A DNA stretch of 49,524 bases from Sediminibacterium ginsengisoli (GCA_945901845.1 CAMDLR010000014.1:1-49524); one strand, 5' to 3'; positions 15,388 through 25,452 are shown, counted from the stretch's first letter. The notes: generated by a model from the letters alone, not told the origin. Made by a program: numbers and translations.

Positions 15388-17727
15388 ATGAAAACCTATG
15401 TACTGGTATTTATTTTGATGGTTGGCCTGGCAAAAGAATCAGTTGCCCAACCCTATACGGGCATAAGTTTGCAAAAAAATAAACCCTACACCGAAAGACT
15501 GCTCCCTGCCGAAAAAACAGGAGAAAAAGGTTTCAGGCTACCTAAAAGAATATTTAACAACACGGTTACCAGGTATAATTATGTTTTTAATGCAACCATG
15601 CGTCTAGATGGGATTATTGAAAGAGCCACTGAAAAACAAATTGAAAATTATGCAACGATACTTCCCTTTTATCCGTATAGTTTAGAAACCACCGCCAAAG
15701 ACGAAATTGATACCATCATTTACAAATGTACGGCCGGTATATTGTTACATGATTTACGCAGTGATTGGGTGGATAATTTATATATCATTTTAGGGAAAGC
15801 GTATTTACACCGTCAGGATTATGATTCGGCCCTTGGTGTTTTTAAGTATGTCAATTATGCTTTTGCACCTAAAGATGAAGGCTCTGATATTCCTATTGGA
15901 AGTAATATCAGTAATGCAAATGGCATATTTACGATTTCAACCGATGAAAAAAGAAATATCTGGAAAAAGATAACCACTACCCTCCCAAGCAGAAACGAAA
16001 GTTTTTTGTGGATGATAAGAACCTACCTCGAGCAAAATAAACAATCGGAAGCTGCCGGTTTAATGGCTTTATTAAGAACAGATAAAATTTTCCCGGCCAG
16101 ACTTATTCCAGCACTCGATGAATTAACAGCCTATAGTAATTACAAAGGAGAACGTTACGAACAAGCGGCTATTTTTTTAGCAAAAACAATTCCCTTTGCA
16201 GCGAGTAAAAAAGAAAAATCAAGAAAAGCCTACCTAACTGCGCAACTATTTGAAAAAAGCGGACTTAATAACCAGGCGAAACAATACTATGAAAAAGCCA
16301 TTGATATAGCGCAAGATCCTTATTTAGAGATTTATGCCAACGTTGCATTAAATAGACTCGCCGTATCTACAGGCGCAGATAGTAAAGCACTCTTACTAAT
16401 GGCGAAAAGAGATAAATACGAAGCCTACAAAGACGTTATTTATTTTGCAGCAGCTTCTATTGAACTTTCAAAAAAGAATTATACCCTTACTCAAACCTAT
16501 TTATTAGAAAGTATAAAAAATAGTGGTGAAAACGAAGTGCAAAAACAAACATCATTTTTGCTACTAGGCGATATCAATTATGACCAAAAAAAATATGGAG
16601 CCGCTTTTAAATATTATGATAGTCTAAACCTGCAAAATTTAGAAGTCGTTCAAAAAGAAAAAATTGAAACTAGGAAACCGGCCTTACAACTGATAAATAC
16701 TAATTTAATAATTATAGAATTAGAAGATAGCTTACAAAAAATTGCAGCACTACCGGAAATTGAGCGAACTGTATTTTTGAGAAAATTATACAAACAATTA
16801 CGTAAAGAAAAAGATGATACAGGTACAGATAAAATAGCAGACGCAGGCGCTACTTTTGATTTATTTAGTAGTGGCGCCAACACCGATTTTTATTTTTTGA
16901 ACAAGGCCCAAAGATCAAATGGACTAACAACGTTTAAAACAACTTGGGGTAATAGACAAAATTCAGACAATTGGAGACGGCAAGCAGCACTTGATGCGGC
17001 CATTGGGGCTAGTAACGTAAATGTTACGGCTGCCACTTCAGATGTTGCAAGTAAAGATAGTAGCAGTGCTATTAGCTTTGACGCCCTAGCGGAATCGATT
17101 CCTACAGGACCTAAACAACTAGAAGCCTCCAACGAAAAATGGGCGAAGGCGCTACTTGATAATGCACAAATTTTTCAGCTAACTTTATCAGATTATCCTT
17201 CGGCCATCAAAGCCTACAGCTTCTATACAAGCAAATTTGTAACCAATAATTCACTAGACATTGTATACCACAACTTAGCACTTTGCTACCGTGTTATAGG
17301 CAATCAAAATAAGGCGGATTCGGTACAAAAACTTTTCGAAGTTACATTTCCAAGCAGTAAGCTATTGGTAAAAAAAGAACCTATCTTCAACAACAGTACT
17401 AGTGCCGACCTCAGCTACCATATTATTTATGAATATTTTTCTAAGGGAGAATACGAAAAAGCACTCGCATTAAAAGAGGAAGTAACAAACAAGTATGGCA
17501 AAGATATTTGGGCGCCACAGTTTTTGTTTATGGAAGCTACCCTACTTATGAAAAATAAAGAAGATAGCACTGCTGCAATAAAATTAAGTAAAATTACTGC
17601 CAATTACCCAGGAAGTGCTATTGCAAAAAAAGCCGCAGCAATACTTGAGGTATTAAAGCAAAGAGAGAAAATAGAAAAAGAAATCAATAAACAGCCTGCT
17701 AAAAAAGAAGAAGGTGTTTTATACTAA
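15388..17727 (+). CDS. porW: Type IX secretion / gliding motility TPR protein, PorW/SprE-like
   Basis: A 779-residue protein with a signal peptide (MKTYVLVFILMVGLAKESVAQ) but no lipobox cysteine. Residues 53-75 (RIFNNTVTRYNYVFNATMRL) and 106-155 (CTAGILLHDLRSDWVDN, then TPR-like LGKAYLHRQDYDSALGVFKY) follow the pattern of SprE/PorW. So does the later FYFLNKAQRSNGLTTFK and TWGNRQNSDNWRRQ block (about 500-533). Several TPR units surround it. PorW/SprE is needed for the type IX secretion system, linking the PorK/N ring to other parts. Homologs are usually lipoproteins, so the missing lipobox is a difference. PBP1A follows 11 bases downstream, and porQ lies convergent to that. Confidence 0.78.
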   Translation: MKTYVLVFILMVGLAKESVAQPYTGISLQKNKPYTERLLPAEKTGEKGFRLPKRIFNNTVTRYNYVFNATMRLDGIIERATEKQIENYATILPFYPYSLETTAKDEIDTIIYKCTAGILLHDLRSDWVDNLYIILGKAYLHRQDYDSALGVFKYVNYAFAPKDEGSDIPIGSNISNANGIFTISTDEKRNIWKKITTTLPSRNESFLWMIRTYLEQNKQSEAAGLMALLRTDKIFPARLIPALDELTAYSNYKGERYEQAAIFLAKTIPFAASKKEKSRKAYLTAQLFEKSGLNNQAKQYYEKAIDIAQDPYLEIYANVALNRLAVSTGADSKALLLMAKRDKYEAYKDVIYFAAASIELSKKNYTLTQTYLLESIKNSGENEVQKQTSFLLLGDINYDQKKYGAAFKYYDSLNLQNLEVVQKEKIETRKPALQLINTNLIIIELEDSLQKIAALPEIERTVFLRKLYKQLRKEKDDTGTDKIADAGATFDLFSSGANTDFYFLNKAQRSNGLTTFKTTWGNRQNSDNWRRQAALDAAIGASNVNVTAATSDVASKDSSSAISFDALAESIPTGPKQLEASNEKWAKALLDNAQIFQLTLSDYPSAIKAYSFYTSKFVTNNSLDIVYHNLALCYRVIGNQNKADSVQKLFEVTFPSSKLLVKKEPIFNNSTSADLSYHIIYEYFSKGEYEKALALKEEVTNKYGKDIWAPQFLFMEATLLMKNKEDSTAAIKLSKITANYPGSAIAKKAAAILEVLKQREKIEKEINKQPAKKEEGVLY

Positions 17728-17738
17728 ATAAATTTATT

Positions 17739-20186
17739 ATGAAAATGTCAAAACCTGTTCGTGTCTTTTGGCGCATCATTTTTTGGGGCTTAGGAAGTCT
17801 AGGGCTTTTTTTACTGATGATCAATTTTGGTTGGCTAGGTAGCATGCCTTCTATAGATGATATCGAAAATCCAACGGCATCACTTGCGAGTCAGGTATAT
17901 GCACAGGATGGAACCCTCATGGGTAAATACTATTTAGAAGACCGTATCAATGTAAAATATAAAGACATAAGCAAGCACGTGGTAAATGCGCTTGTGGCCA
18001 CCGAAGACGAACGGTTCTATGATCATAAAGGTATAGACCCACGCTCATTAGGCAGGGCGCTGTTTTTTTTAGGAAGTGAAGGAGGCGCCAGTACCATTAC
18101 CATGCAAACCGCTAAAAATTTATTTACCGACAACTGGAACACAAGTAATATTTTACTAAGAATCATTCAAAAAACAAAAGAATCAGTTATCGCTATAAAA
18201 CTTGAAAGAAAATTTACCAAAGAAGAAATTATCACACTTTACTTAAATACTGTCTCATTTGGTGATAACGTATTTGGCATTAGAAACGCGGCTAAAACTT
18301 TTTTTCAAAAAGAGCCAGACCGCTTAAATGTGCAAGAATCTGCTATTCTTATTGGCATGTTAAAAGGGACAACGCTTTATAATCCCAGACGCAATCCAAA
18401 ATTAGCGCTTGTTCGGAGAAATACGGTATTAAGTCAGATGGTTCGCAACAACTATCTACTTGAAACAGAGGCTGATAAACTTAAACTCAATCCAATTGAG
18501 CTCAACTTTAAAAAAATGGATGAATATGCTGGTCTTGGTCCATACTTTAGAATGATACTTGGAGAAGATCTAAAAAAATGGTGCAAAGAAAACACCAAGC
18601 AAAATGGCGATAATTATAATTTATTTAGAGATGGCTTAAAAATTTATACGACCATAAACCCTAGTATGCAACAATACGCGGAAGAAGCTGTGGGCAAGCA
18701 TATGAACTATTTGCAAAAGATTTTTAATACACAAGCAAATATCAAAGACGGTAGTATATGGAAAGGACACGAAAATGTTCTCTTACATGCAATGAAGCAA
18801 TCTGATAGATGGCATAATTTAGAAGAAGAAGGCGTTGATGAAAAAGACATCGAAAAAACATTTTATGCAAAGACAAACATGCGCATTTTTGCATGGAATG
18901 ATAAACGTGAAAAAGACACTTTAATGACGCCTTACGACTCCATTAAGTACCACCGCCAAATGTTACAGGCAGGCTTTATGGTAATGGATCCTTTAACAGG
19001 TGAAGTAAAAGCATGGGTAGGTGGAATTGGATATAAGAGCTTTAAATACGATCATGTTAATATTAACACAAAAAGACAAGTGGGCTCTACCATGAAGCCC
19101 CTACTCTATAGTTTAGCTATTGAAGAAGCCGGTTTTACCCCTAATACAACAGTGTACGATCAACAACAAAAGTTTACTGGATATGGCTTAGTTCCTGCAA
19201 CGAGTAGAACATGTACTGGCCAATCTATGAGTATGGCTTCTGCACTGGCTCAATCTAGAAACTGTGCATCTGCTTATATTTTAAAGCAACTAGACACAGA
19301 AAGTAATAACAGCGCCAAAAGACTTATTGAATATTTAAAAAAGACTGATATAACATCAAAGATTGAACCGTACCCCTCAATTGCACTAGGTTCCTGTGAA
19401 ATTTCATTGTTTGAAATGATGCAAAGCTATAGCATGTTTCCTGGCAAAGGCTTTAATGTAAAACCTATGTATATAACGCGCATTGAAGATCGTCATGGAA
19501 ATGTACTTGCTACTTTTACACCAAAAAGAAAAGAAATAATTAGTGAACTAACCGCCTATTCTATCGCAAAAATGATGGAAGGTGTTATGCGCGCAGGAAC
19601 AGGACGTGGTGTTTGGAGCTATGTTCCTGAGATGGCTATTGCAGGAAAAACAGGAACCACCAACGAAAATAGTGACGGCTGGTTTATTGGTTATACACCA
19701 CAACTTATTGCAGGTGGATGGGTTGGTGCCGATGATAGATTTATTCATTTTGATAAATCAAATGTTTGGGGACAGGGTGGCAAAGCCGTACTTCCAATTT
19801 GGGGATACTTTTTTGGGAAAGCAGCTAAAGATGAAATGTGTGGGATTGATACAAAACTTTCATTTACAAAACCTGAAATTATTGACAATGAAATTATGTT
19901 GGATTATTTGAATAATTTCTCACCTTTATTAGGAGGAGAAAGTGAGAATATTGGAACAGGCACAGAAGATGATTATGAAATACCGGACAATATTAAAGCC
20001 GACGATATTGCCCCAGAGTCGCAAAAAACGCCCGATACAAAACCAGCTACAGATCCAAAACCTTCCGATTCTAAAAAACAAACAACGCCACCGGCAGCTG
20101 TTGTAACAAAACCGGAAAACAAACCAATAGAAAAAACAAAAGAAAAACCAAAAGCGGTACTTCCAAAAAAAAGCGGTGGGAACTAA
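17739..20186 (+). CDS. mrcA: Penicillin-binding protein 1A (bifunctional transglycosylase/transpeptidase)
   Basis: An 815-residue class A PBP. It has one N-terminal membrane helix (about 10-28). The GT51 transglycosylase domain contains ATEDERFYDHKGID with catalytic Glu89, GASTITMQTAKNLF and LYLNTVSFGDNVFGI. The transpeptidase domain has S449-T-M-K, S-R-N at 505-507 and K-T-G at 636-638. The C-terminal 75 residues are a Pro/Lys/Thr-rich, probably disordered tail. It polymerises and cross-links peptidoglycan in the periplasm. It is the second gene of an apparent operon with the porW-like gene. Its stop (CTAA) overlaps that of the convergent porQ-like gene by four bases. Confidence 0.96.
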   Translation: MKMSKPVRVFWRIIFWGLGSLGLFLLMINFGWLGSMPSIDDIENPTASLASQVYAQDGTLMGKYYLEDRINVKYKDISKHVVNALVATEDERFYDHKGIDPRSLGRALFFLGSEGGASTITMQTAKNLFTDNWNTSNILLRIIQKTKESVIAIKLERKFTKEEIITLYLNTVSFGDNVFGIRNAAKTFFQKEPDRLNVQESAILIGMLKGTTLYNPRRNPKLALVRRNTVLSQMVRNNYLLETEADKLKLNPIELNFKKMDEYAGLGPYFRMILGEDLKKWCKENTKQNGDNYNLFRDGLKIYTTINPSMQQYAEEAVGKHMNYLQKIFNTQANIKDGSIWKGHENVLLHAMKQSDRWHNLEEEGVDEKDIEKTFYAKTNMRIFAWNDKREKDTLMTPYDSIKYHRQMLQAGFMVMDPLTGEVKAWVGGIGYKSFKYDHVNINTKRQVGSTMKPLLYSLAIEEAGFTPNTTVYDQQQKFTGYGLVPATSRTCTGQSMSMASALAQSRNCASAYILKQLDTESNNSAKRLIEYLKKTDITSKIEPYPSIALGSCEISLFEMMQSYSMFPGKGFNVKPMYITRIEDRHGNVLATFTPKRKEIISELTAYSIAKMMEGVMRAGTGRGVWSYVPEMAIAGKTGTTNENSDGWFIGYTPQLIAGGWVGADDRFIHFDKSNVWGQGGKAVLPIWGYFFGKAAKDEMCGIDTKLSFTKPEIIDNEIMLDYLNNFSPLLGGESENIGTGTEDDYEIPDNIKADDIAPESQKTPDTKPATDPKPSDSKKQTTPPAAVVTKPENKPIEKTKEKPKAVLPKKSGGN

Positions 20187-21196
20187 AGCGCTTTATTTAC
20201 AAAATTAAAATTAAGCGACAACTGATAAAACATATTGCGCTGGTAAAAACCAGTAGCATAATTGATATACAATTTAGGGAGTAAAACACCTACTCCAAAA
20301 GTAACACCATTTAATCCATTGGTGATATTGTATCCATTTAAAGACTGACGCCTAAGCACATTGTACCCTAAGTTACAATTAATATTTTGGGCGAGTGTTA
20401 ATTGCGCCCCCAATACTACATGCGACATCATCTTATCAAAAGTTGAATAGTTTTTTCCAAATTCAGAAACAATAAAACTAGTATCCGACCCCAATAAATT
20501 CAAGCGTTGTAGTTGTTGTAATGTAAGTGAAAATTGAAGTGGCGCATCGGCCAATTTTTTTGAAACACCAACGTTAATTTCAAAAGGAAGTTCTTCTTTT
20601 ACAGCGCCTGCATAAGCATTTAATTGCATACCCATATTACTAACCACCATTCCAGCTTGTATACCAGATGCTTCATCAAAATAAATAAGGGAAGCATCTA
20701 CAGCAAGTGCAGAAGAGCGGTACTGCCCGTAATTAGAATGAATAAATTTTGCTGCAGTACCCAGCCACCATTTTTCTTTGTGTTGCTTACTCGTTCCTAT
20801 TTGAACCGCCAAATCGGACGGCCGGTACATACCTAATAAATTACCAGCTGCATCTGTTTGATCAATACTACCATAGTTTATATATTGAACGCCAAGTCCA
20901 AGTGTTTGACCACCTAAGTGATAACCTGTCATAGCAGTATACTGGTTAATGCCTGCGAGTAAACTAGAAAAAGAAGTAGCGACTTGACCATGATGCCCTG
21001 ACCTCAATAATGATGGATTTGAAAAACCGGCTGCCACATTGTTGCCAATCAGTGAAACATTTGAACCACCCATGGCTGCCACCTCTGCAGTGGCCGAATT
21101 TTTTATAAAACTAAAAACTGGATTGCCTCCCTGTGTTTGCGCAAAACCCTGCAGCACTCCAAGCCATAAAAAAACAAAGAGTAAACGTACGCGCAT
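20183..21196 (-). CDS. porQ: Type IX secretion system protein PorQ-like outer-membrane beta-barrel
   Basis: A 337-residue protein with a signal peptide ending in GFAQ (about residue 20), then the PorQ opening NPVFSFIKNSATAEVAAMGG and SNVSLIGNNVAAGFSNPSLL, the typical N-terminal segment of this FadL-like barrel family. The rest alternates short polar and hydrophobic strands and ends in an aromatic-rich strand (FYQRNMFYQLSLNFNF). PorQ is needed for cargo attachment in the Porphyromonas gingivalis type IX system, in concert with PorU, PorV and PorZ. Those genes are not in the window. It sits 21 bases downstream of lon on the same strand with no visible terminator, so it may be read from the lon transcript. 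Confidence 0.82.
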   Translation of the reverse strand: MRVRLLFVFLWLGVLQGFAQTQGGNPVFSFIKNSATAEVAAMGGSNVSLIGNNVAAGFSNPSLLRSGHHGQVATSFSSLLAGINQYTAMTGYHLGGQTLGLGVQYINYGSIDQTDAAGNLLGMYRPSDLAVQIGTSKQHKEKWWLGTAAKFIHSNYGQYRSSALAVDASLIYFDEASGIQAGMVVSNMGMQLNAYAGAVKEELPFEINVGVSKKLADAPLQFSLTLQQLQRLNLLGSDTSFIVSEFGKNYSTFDKMMSHVVLGAQLTLAQNINCNLGYNVLRRQSLNGYNITNGLNGVTFGVGVLLPKLYINYATGFYQRNMFYQLSLNFNFVNKAL

Positions 21197-21217
21197 AAAA
21201 GAAATTTTTCTGTTGTT

Positions 21218-23620
21218 TTAAACAAGCGCAAGGTCTACAACCTGTTGCATTGTTTTTACATAATGAAAAGTTACCCCTTTAATAAATGCCTTGTCAATTT
21301 CGTTGACATCTTTTTCATTTTGGGCACACAAAATGATTTCTTTTAAACCAGATCTTTTAGCCGCTAATACTTTTTCTTTAATGCCCCCTACTGGAAGCAC
21401 TTGCCCGCGCAGGGTAATTTCACCAGTCATAGCTAAATAAGGCTTTACTTTTCTCCCTGTAAATGCAGAGGTTAAAGAAGTAAGCATGGTAATACCCGCG
21501 CTAGGACCATCCTTTGGCGTGGCCCCTTCTGGCACGTGCACGTGAATATTTTTCTTTGCAAAAATTTGAGGATCGATGCCGTATTTTTTTGCGTTGGCTT
21601 GCAAATAACTTAGCGCAGTGGTAGCACTTTCCTTCATCACATTACCCAAATTACCGGTAAGCTTTAATTCACCTTTGCCTTCACTTAAAATGGTTTCTAT
21701 AAATAAAATATCACCACCTACATAGGTCCAGGCAAGACCCACGGCCACACCTGGCATATTGGCCAGCTTGTATAATTCATTACTATAACGCGCTTGACCG
21801 AGTATTTTTTCGATATCTGGCGCGGTTAACGTTGTTTTTACTTTGTTTTTAGTAGCATATTCTTTGGCTTGAAAACGCATCACCGATGCCAGCTGACGAT
21901 CAAGTTCACGCACGCCACTTTCTCTGGTATAGTTTTCAATAATTTTTTCAAGGACTTTGTCGGCTATTTTAAAATTTATTTTTTCGAGGCCATGGGCTTC
22001 TTTTTGCTTAGGCACGAGGTGCTTTTTAGCAATTTCAACTTTCTCTTCTACGGCGTAGCCACTGAGGTCAATAATTTCTAGACGATCACGAAGGGCCGGC
22101 TGAATATTTTGAATATTGTTGGCGGTAGCAATAAACAACACTTTTGAAAGGTCGTATTCGAGCTCCAAGTAGTTATCATAAAAATTACTGTTTTGCTCCG
22201 GATCCAACACTTCTAATAAAGCCGATGAAGGATCGCCCCTGTGGTCGGCACCTATTTTGTCTATCTCATCTAAAATCATAACCGGATTAGATGACTTGCA
22301 TTTTCTAATATTTTGAAGAATACGGCCCGGCATGGCACCAATATAGGTTTTGCGGTGACCCCTAATTTCACTTTCGTCGTGTAAACCACCCAGGCTCAAA
22401 CGCACGTATTTACGCCCAATGGCATGTGCAATTGATTTACCAAGTGAGGTTTTACCAATACCCGGAGGGCCTAAGAAGCATAAAATGGGGCTTTTCATGT
22501 CGCCTTTTAGCTTTAACACCGCCAAATATTCAAGTATACGGCTCTTTATTTTAGACATGCCATAATGGTCTAGGTCTAGTACCTTTTTGGCATTTTTAAG
22601 GTCATAATTATCGGAAGTATAACTGTCCCACGGAAGGTCCAGCATTAAATCGAGGTGGTTGTACACCACCGAATAATCGGGGGTGGTTGGGTGCATACGC
22701 TCCAATTTTGCCACTCCGTTATCAAATGCAGTTTTTGCAGCTTCTGGCCATTTCTTACCTTCGGCCTTCTTTTTCATGTCGGCTATTTCACGCTCATTGG
22801 TATCACCCCCTAACTCGTCTTTGATGCTCTTTAATTGCTGCTGTAAAAAGTAATCACGCTGCTGTTTATCCAGCTCGGTTCTGGTTTTATTGGTCACCTT
22901 ATTTTTAAGCTCCGCAAACTGTAGCTCTTTTTGCAAAATTAAAATTAAACTTTCAGCTCTTGCATTTATATCATTGATTTCTAATAACTTTTGTTTTTCT
23001 GAAATATCACTATTTAAGTTGCTACTTACAAAATTAATGAGAAATGAAGGGTTTTCGATGCTCTTTAAAATGATGCCAGCCTCGGTTGGAAGGTTGGGCG
23101 ACAGCTGAATAATTTGCGCAGCCAGGTCTTTAATACTGCTCACAATAGCCGCAAAATCATCTCCCTCTGGGTTTGCATCTTCTTCAAATAACTTAATGCT
23201 TGCCTTAAAATAAGGATCGTCGGTGAGCATCGAAACCAGCTCAAACCTTTTTTTACCCTGTATGATAATAGTAGTGCCACCATCGGGCATCTTAATAAGC
23301 TTGATAATTTTAGCCACCGTACCCACGCTACACAAATCTTCGGCCACCGGCTCCTCTATATTGGCGTCTTTTTGAGACACCACCCCAATAAGTTTGTCTG
23401 CTTTATAGGCATCATTCACCGCTTTGATGCTTTTATCCCTCCCCACCGTAATAGGAAGCACCACCCCCGGAAACAATACCGTGTTGCGCAGTGGCAAAAT
23501 GGCAAGCGCTGAAGGTATTACCATATTTTTATCCTGTTCAGACTCCTGCTCATTCATGGGGATGATGGGCATAAAGTCTGTATCCTCCTCTGATCTAAAA
23601 AACATGTTCTCTTTTATCAT
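21218..23620 (-). CDS. lon: ATP-dependent protease Lon
   Basis: An 800-residue LonA protease of normal length. The N-terminal substrate domain (about 36-230) begins with [11 protein letters not shown]. The AAA+ domain has Walker A GPPGIGKT at 384-391 and Walker B VMILDEID at 447-454. The proteolytic dyad is Ser707 in PKDGPSAG and Lys750 in VGGIKEK. The enzyme degrades misfolded and regulatory proteins in the cytoplasm. A negatively charged N-terminal extension of about 30 residues precedes the conserved domain. The upstream region holds a 7-bp hairpin 24 bases before the ATG and a dyad of GGTACA boxes about 80-120 bases upstream, possible regulatory sites. porQ follows 21 bases after the stop. 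Confidence 0.97.
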   Translation of the reverse strand: MIKENMFFRSEEDTDFMPIIPMNEQESEQDKNMVIPSALAILPLRNTVLFPGVVLPITVGRDKSIKAVNDAYKADKLIGVVSQKDANIEEPVAEDLCSVGTVAKIIKLIKMPDGGTTIIIQGKKRFELVSMLTDDPYFKASIKLFEEDANPEGDDFAAIVSSIKDLAAQIIQLSPNLPTEAGIILKSIENPSFLINFVSSNLNSDISEKQKLLEINDINARAESLILILQKELQFAELKNKVTNKTRTELDKQQRDYFLQQQLKSIKDELGGDTNEREIADMKKKAEGKKWPEAAKTAFDNGVAKLERMHPTTPDYSVVYNHLDLMLDLPWDSYTSDNYDLKNAKKVLDLDHYGMSKIKSRILEYLAVLKLKGDMKSPILCFLGPPGIGKTSLGKSIAHAIGRKYVRLSLGGLHDESEIRGHRKTYIGAMPGRILQNIRKCKSSNPVMILDEIDKIGADHRGDPSSALLEVLDPEQNSNFYDNYLELEYDLSKVLFIATANNIQNIQPALRDRLEIIDLSGYAVEEKVEIAKKHLVPKQKEAHGLEKINFKIADKVLEKIIENYTRESGVRELDRQLASVMRFQAKEYATKNKVKTTLTAPDIEKILGQARYSNELYKLANMPGVAVGLAWTYVGGDILFIETILSEGKGELKLTGNLGNVMKESATTALSYLQANAKKYGIDPQIFAKKNIHVHVPEGATPKDGPSAGITMLTSLTSAFTGRKVKPYLAMTGEITLRGQVLPVGGIKEKVLAAKRSGLKEIILCAQNEKDVNEIDKAFIKGVTFHYVKTMQQVVDLALV

Positions 23621-23643
23621 GGTATCTGGGTCAAATTGTCACA

Positions 23644-23660
23644 ACGGGCCGGAGGCCCGT
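23644..23660 (-). promoter_or_regulatory. Hairpin in the lon 5' leader
   Basis: ACGGGCC (23644-23650) and GGCCCGT (23654-23660) form a perfect 7-bp GC-rich stem with a three-base loop, 24 bases before the lon ATG. There is no T-run after it in either direction, so it is not a classical terminator. A weak TAgaTTaG element at 23663-23670 would place the transcript start at about this hairpin. Confidence 0.5.
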
Positions 23661-23696
23661 CTCTAATCTATTGCACATAGAACTAAACAATATTGA

Positions 23697-23739
23697 TGCC
23701 AAGCTGGTACAATCTTAGCAATCCGGTACAAACTGGCAC
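23697..23739. repeat. Imperfect dyad with repeated GGTACAA boxes upstream of lon
   Basis: The segment starts with TGCCA and ends with TGGCA. It contains CTGGTACAA (23704-23712), CCGGTACAA (23723-23731) and the related CTGGCACAA (23733-23741). The two GGTACAA copies are 19 bases apart, about two helical turns. This is a candidate operator for lon, though it could be chance in a short intergenic region. Confidence 0.4.
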
Positions 23740-23740
23740 A

Positions 23741-23771
23741 AAAAAAAAATCCTCACGACTTTGTCGTGAGG
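23741..23771 (-). terminator. Rho-independent terminator of the small lipoprotein gene
   Basis: The arms CCTCACGAC (23751-23759) and GTCGTGAGG (23763-23771) form a perfect 9-bp stem with a three-base loop, followed in the reverse direction by a run of about nine Ts. It ends 38 bases after the stop of the 61-residue lipoprotein gene. Confidence 0.92.
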
Positions 23772-23809
23772 ACCTTCTTGCAAGAAGTATGTGTTTAAAA
23801 CAAATACGA

Positions 23810-23995
23810 CTAGTTACCAGCTTTAGTTGTATCACTAGCAGCTTTTGATGTATCACCAGAAACTGTAGATGATGTATCACCAGAAGGAGTTTCAGTAACA
23901 GCAGGTGCTGTACTGTCAGCAGTTGCTTCTTTGTTTTCAGCTGAGTTACATGCTACGAAAGCTACTACAGCTAAGATTGCGAATACTTTTTTCAT
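23810..23995 (-). CDS. Small Thr/Ser/Ala-rich lipoprotein
   Basis: A 61-residue protein. Residues 1-16 (MKKVFAILAVVAFVAC) form a lipoprotein signal peptide with Cys16 as the likely lipidated residue. The mature part is low complexity, rich in T, S, A, D and E with a repeated SGDTS/SDTT pattern. I recognise no domain. Despite its length, the gene is well supported: it has an exact TAtcTTTG element 32 bases upstream, a normal ATG and a strong terminator. Small lipoproteins of this kind are frequent in Chitinophagaceae and may act as envelope spacers, but no function is known. Confidence 0.8.
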   Translation of the reverse strand: MKKVFAILAVVAFVACNSAENKEATADSTAPAVTETPSGDTSSTVSGDTSKAASDTTKAGN

Positions 23996-24026
23996 TGTAC
24001 TTGTTTTTTGAGTTAATAATTGGGCG

Positions 24027-24034
24027 CAAAGATA
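24027..24034 (-). promoter_or_regulatory. Putative promoter -7 element of the small lipoprotein gene
   Basis: The reverse strand reads TATCTTTG, an exact TAnnTTTG match, 32 bases before the ATG at 23995. Confidence 0.55.
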
Positions 24035-24073
24035 GGGGTAAGATTCAAATTGACAAATTTTTTGCCCTATATT

Positions 24074-25387
24074 TTATTTTTTCCTAAAGTATATGCGAAT
24101 GGGCACCCCCTTAAAATTAAAGCTGTTTCTGAGCTGATTTTCGAGGTAATTACGATACGGCGACTTGATATCTTCTGGATAATTGGTGAAAAAGGCAAAC
24201 GAAGGCACCGGTGTAGGCAACTGCGTTATATATTTAATTTTTACTGTATTTCCTCTAACAACGGGTGCATGGTAGGCAGCCACCGCCTTTAACATCACTT
24301 CATTTAATTGAGATGTTGGTATTCTGCGTCGCTTGCTTTCAAAAACCTCCAACCCACTTTCGATGGCTTTAAATATCCTTGTTTTCTCTTTAGCCGAAAC
24401 AAATAAGATAGGGACATCTGTAAATGGCGCTAATTTTTGCTTCAAGTTTTTTTCGTAGTCACGTGCTGTATTCGTCTCTTTTTCGACGAGATCCCACTTA
24501 TTTACAAGTACAACTACACCCTTTCCCTTGCGGGCAGCCAAGCTAAAGATGGTGATATCCTGTCCGGTAACACCCTTGTGGGCATCAATCACAATAAAGC
24601 AAACATCGGCCTCATCCATGGCCTTAACGGCTCTAATAATGGAATAAAACTCGAGGTCGTCTTTTTCTTTAGACTTTTTACGAATACCCGCCGTGTCTAT
24701 TAATATGAATTCTTTCTGGAATAAATTATAATGTGTATGAATGGTATCACGGGTTGTTCCAGCAATATCAGATACTATCGTACGCTCCTCACCTACAAGT
24801 GCGTTTAGTAAAGACGACTTTCCTACATTGGGTTGACCAATAATGGCAAACTTTGGAATGTCGGCATCTGAAATTTCAACTTCGGCGTCATCTGGCTTAA
24901 TTCCGGCACAAATAGCGTCCATTAGATCTCCGGTACCACTACCTGAAATACTAGACACAAAAAAGTTGTGCTCAAAACCCATACCATAAAATTCGGTGGC
25001 TTCTAACTCTCTCGTTCCATTGTCTACCTTGTTTACCACCACATAAACCGGCTTGGGCGTGCGCCTTAACATGTCCGCCATAGCATCATCTAAATCAGTA
25101 ATACCCGTAGCAACGTCTACCATAAAAATAATGGCGTTGGCTTCTTCCATGGCAATTTTCACCTGCTTACGTATTTCGGTTTCAAACATATCCGAAGAAT
25201 CGGGTACAAATCCACCGGTATCTACTAAGTTAAAGCTCTTGCCATTCCACTCTGTTACCCCGTACTGACGATCTCTGGTGACACCACTAATGTCATCCAC
25301 AATGGCTTTACGCTGCTCCAACAGGCGGTTAAAAAACGTACTCTTACCTACGTTTGGCCTTCCAACAATTGCGACTGTATAGCTCAT
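24074..25387 (-). CDS. der: Ribosome biogenesis GTPase Der (EngA)
   Basis: A 437-residue protein with two tandem GTPase domains and a C-terminal KH-like domain, the diagnostic Der architecture. The first G1 motif is GRPNVGKST (8-16) with DTGGF and NKVD; the second is GQPNVGKSS (about 184-192) with DTAGI and NKWD. The C-terminus ends with IRIYFRKK. Der binds the 50S subunit and is essential for its late assembly. It lies 65 bases downstream of era on the same strand, so the two ribosome-assembly GTPases may share a transcript, possibly starting with the tRNA promoter. I see no obvious promoter in the very A/T-rich gap between them. Confidence 0.97.
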   Translation of the reverse strand: MSYTVAIVGRPNVGKSTFFNRLLEQRKAIVDDISGVTRDRQYGVTEWNGKSFNLVDTGGFVPDSSDMFETEIRKQVKIAMEEANAIIFMVDVATGITDLDDAMADMLRRTPKPVYVVVNKVDNGTRELEATEFYGMGFEHNFFVSSISGSGTGDLMDAICAGIKPDDAEVEISDADIPKFAIIGQPNVGKSSLLNALVGEERTIVSDIAGTTRDTIHTHYNLFQKEFILIDTAGIRKKSKEKDDLEFYSIIRAVKAMDEADVCFIVIDAHKGVTGQDITIFSLAARKGKGVVVLVNKWDLVEKETNTARDYEKNLKQKLAPFTDVPILFVSAKEKTRIFKAIESGLEVFESKRRRIPTSQLNEVMLKAVAAYHAPVVRGNTVKIKYITQLPTPVPSFAFFTNYPEDIKSPYRNYLENQLRNSFNFKGVPIRIYFRKK

Positions 25388-25452
25388 AATATAATTATAA
25401 AATAATTAAAATAAATATTTAAGTAATAGTATCTAATTAATTGTTAACCAAT

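Noticed and set aside
23683..23880. A 65-codon reverse frame overlapping the small lipoprotein gene
   Set aside because: It spans the strong terminator hairpin and overlaps the better supported 61-residue lipoprotein in another frame.
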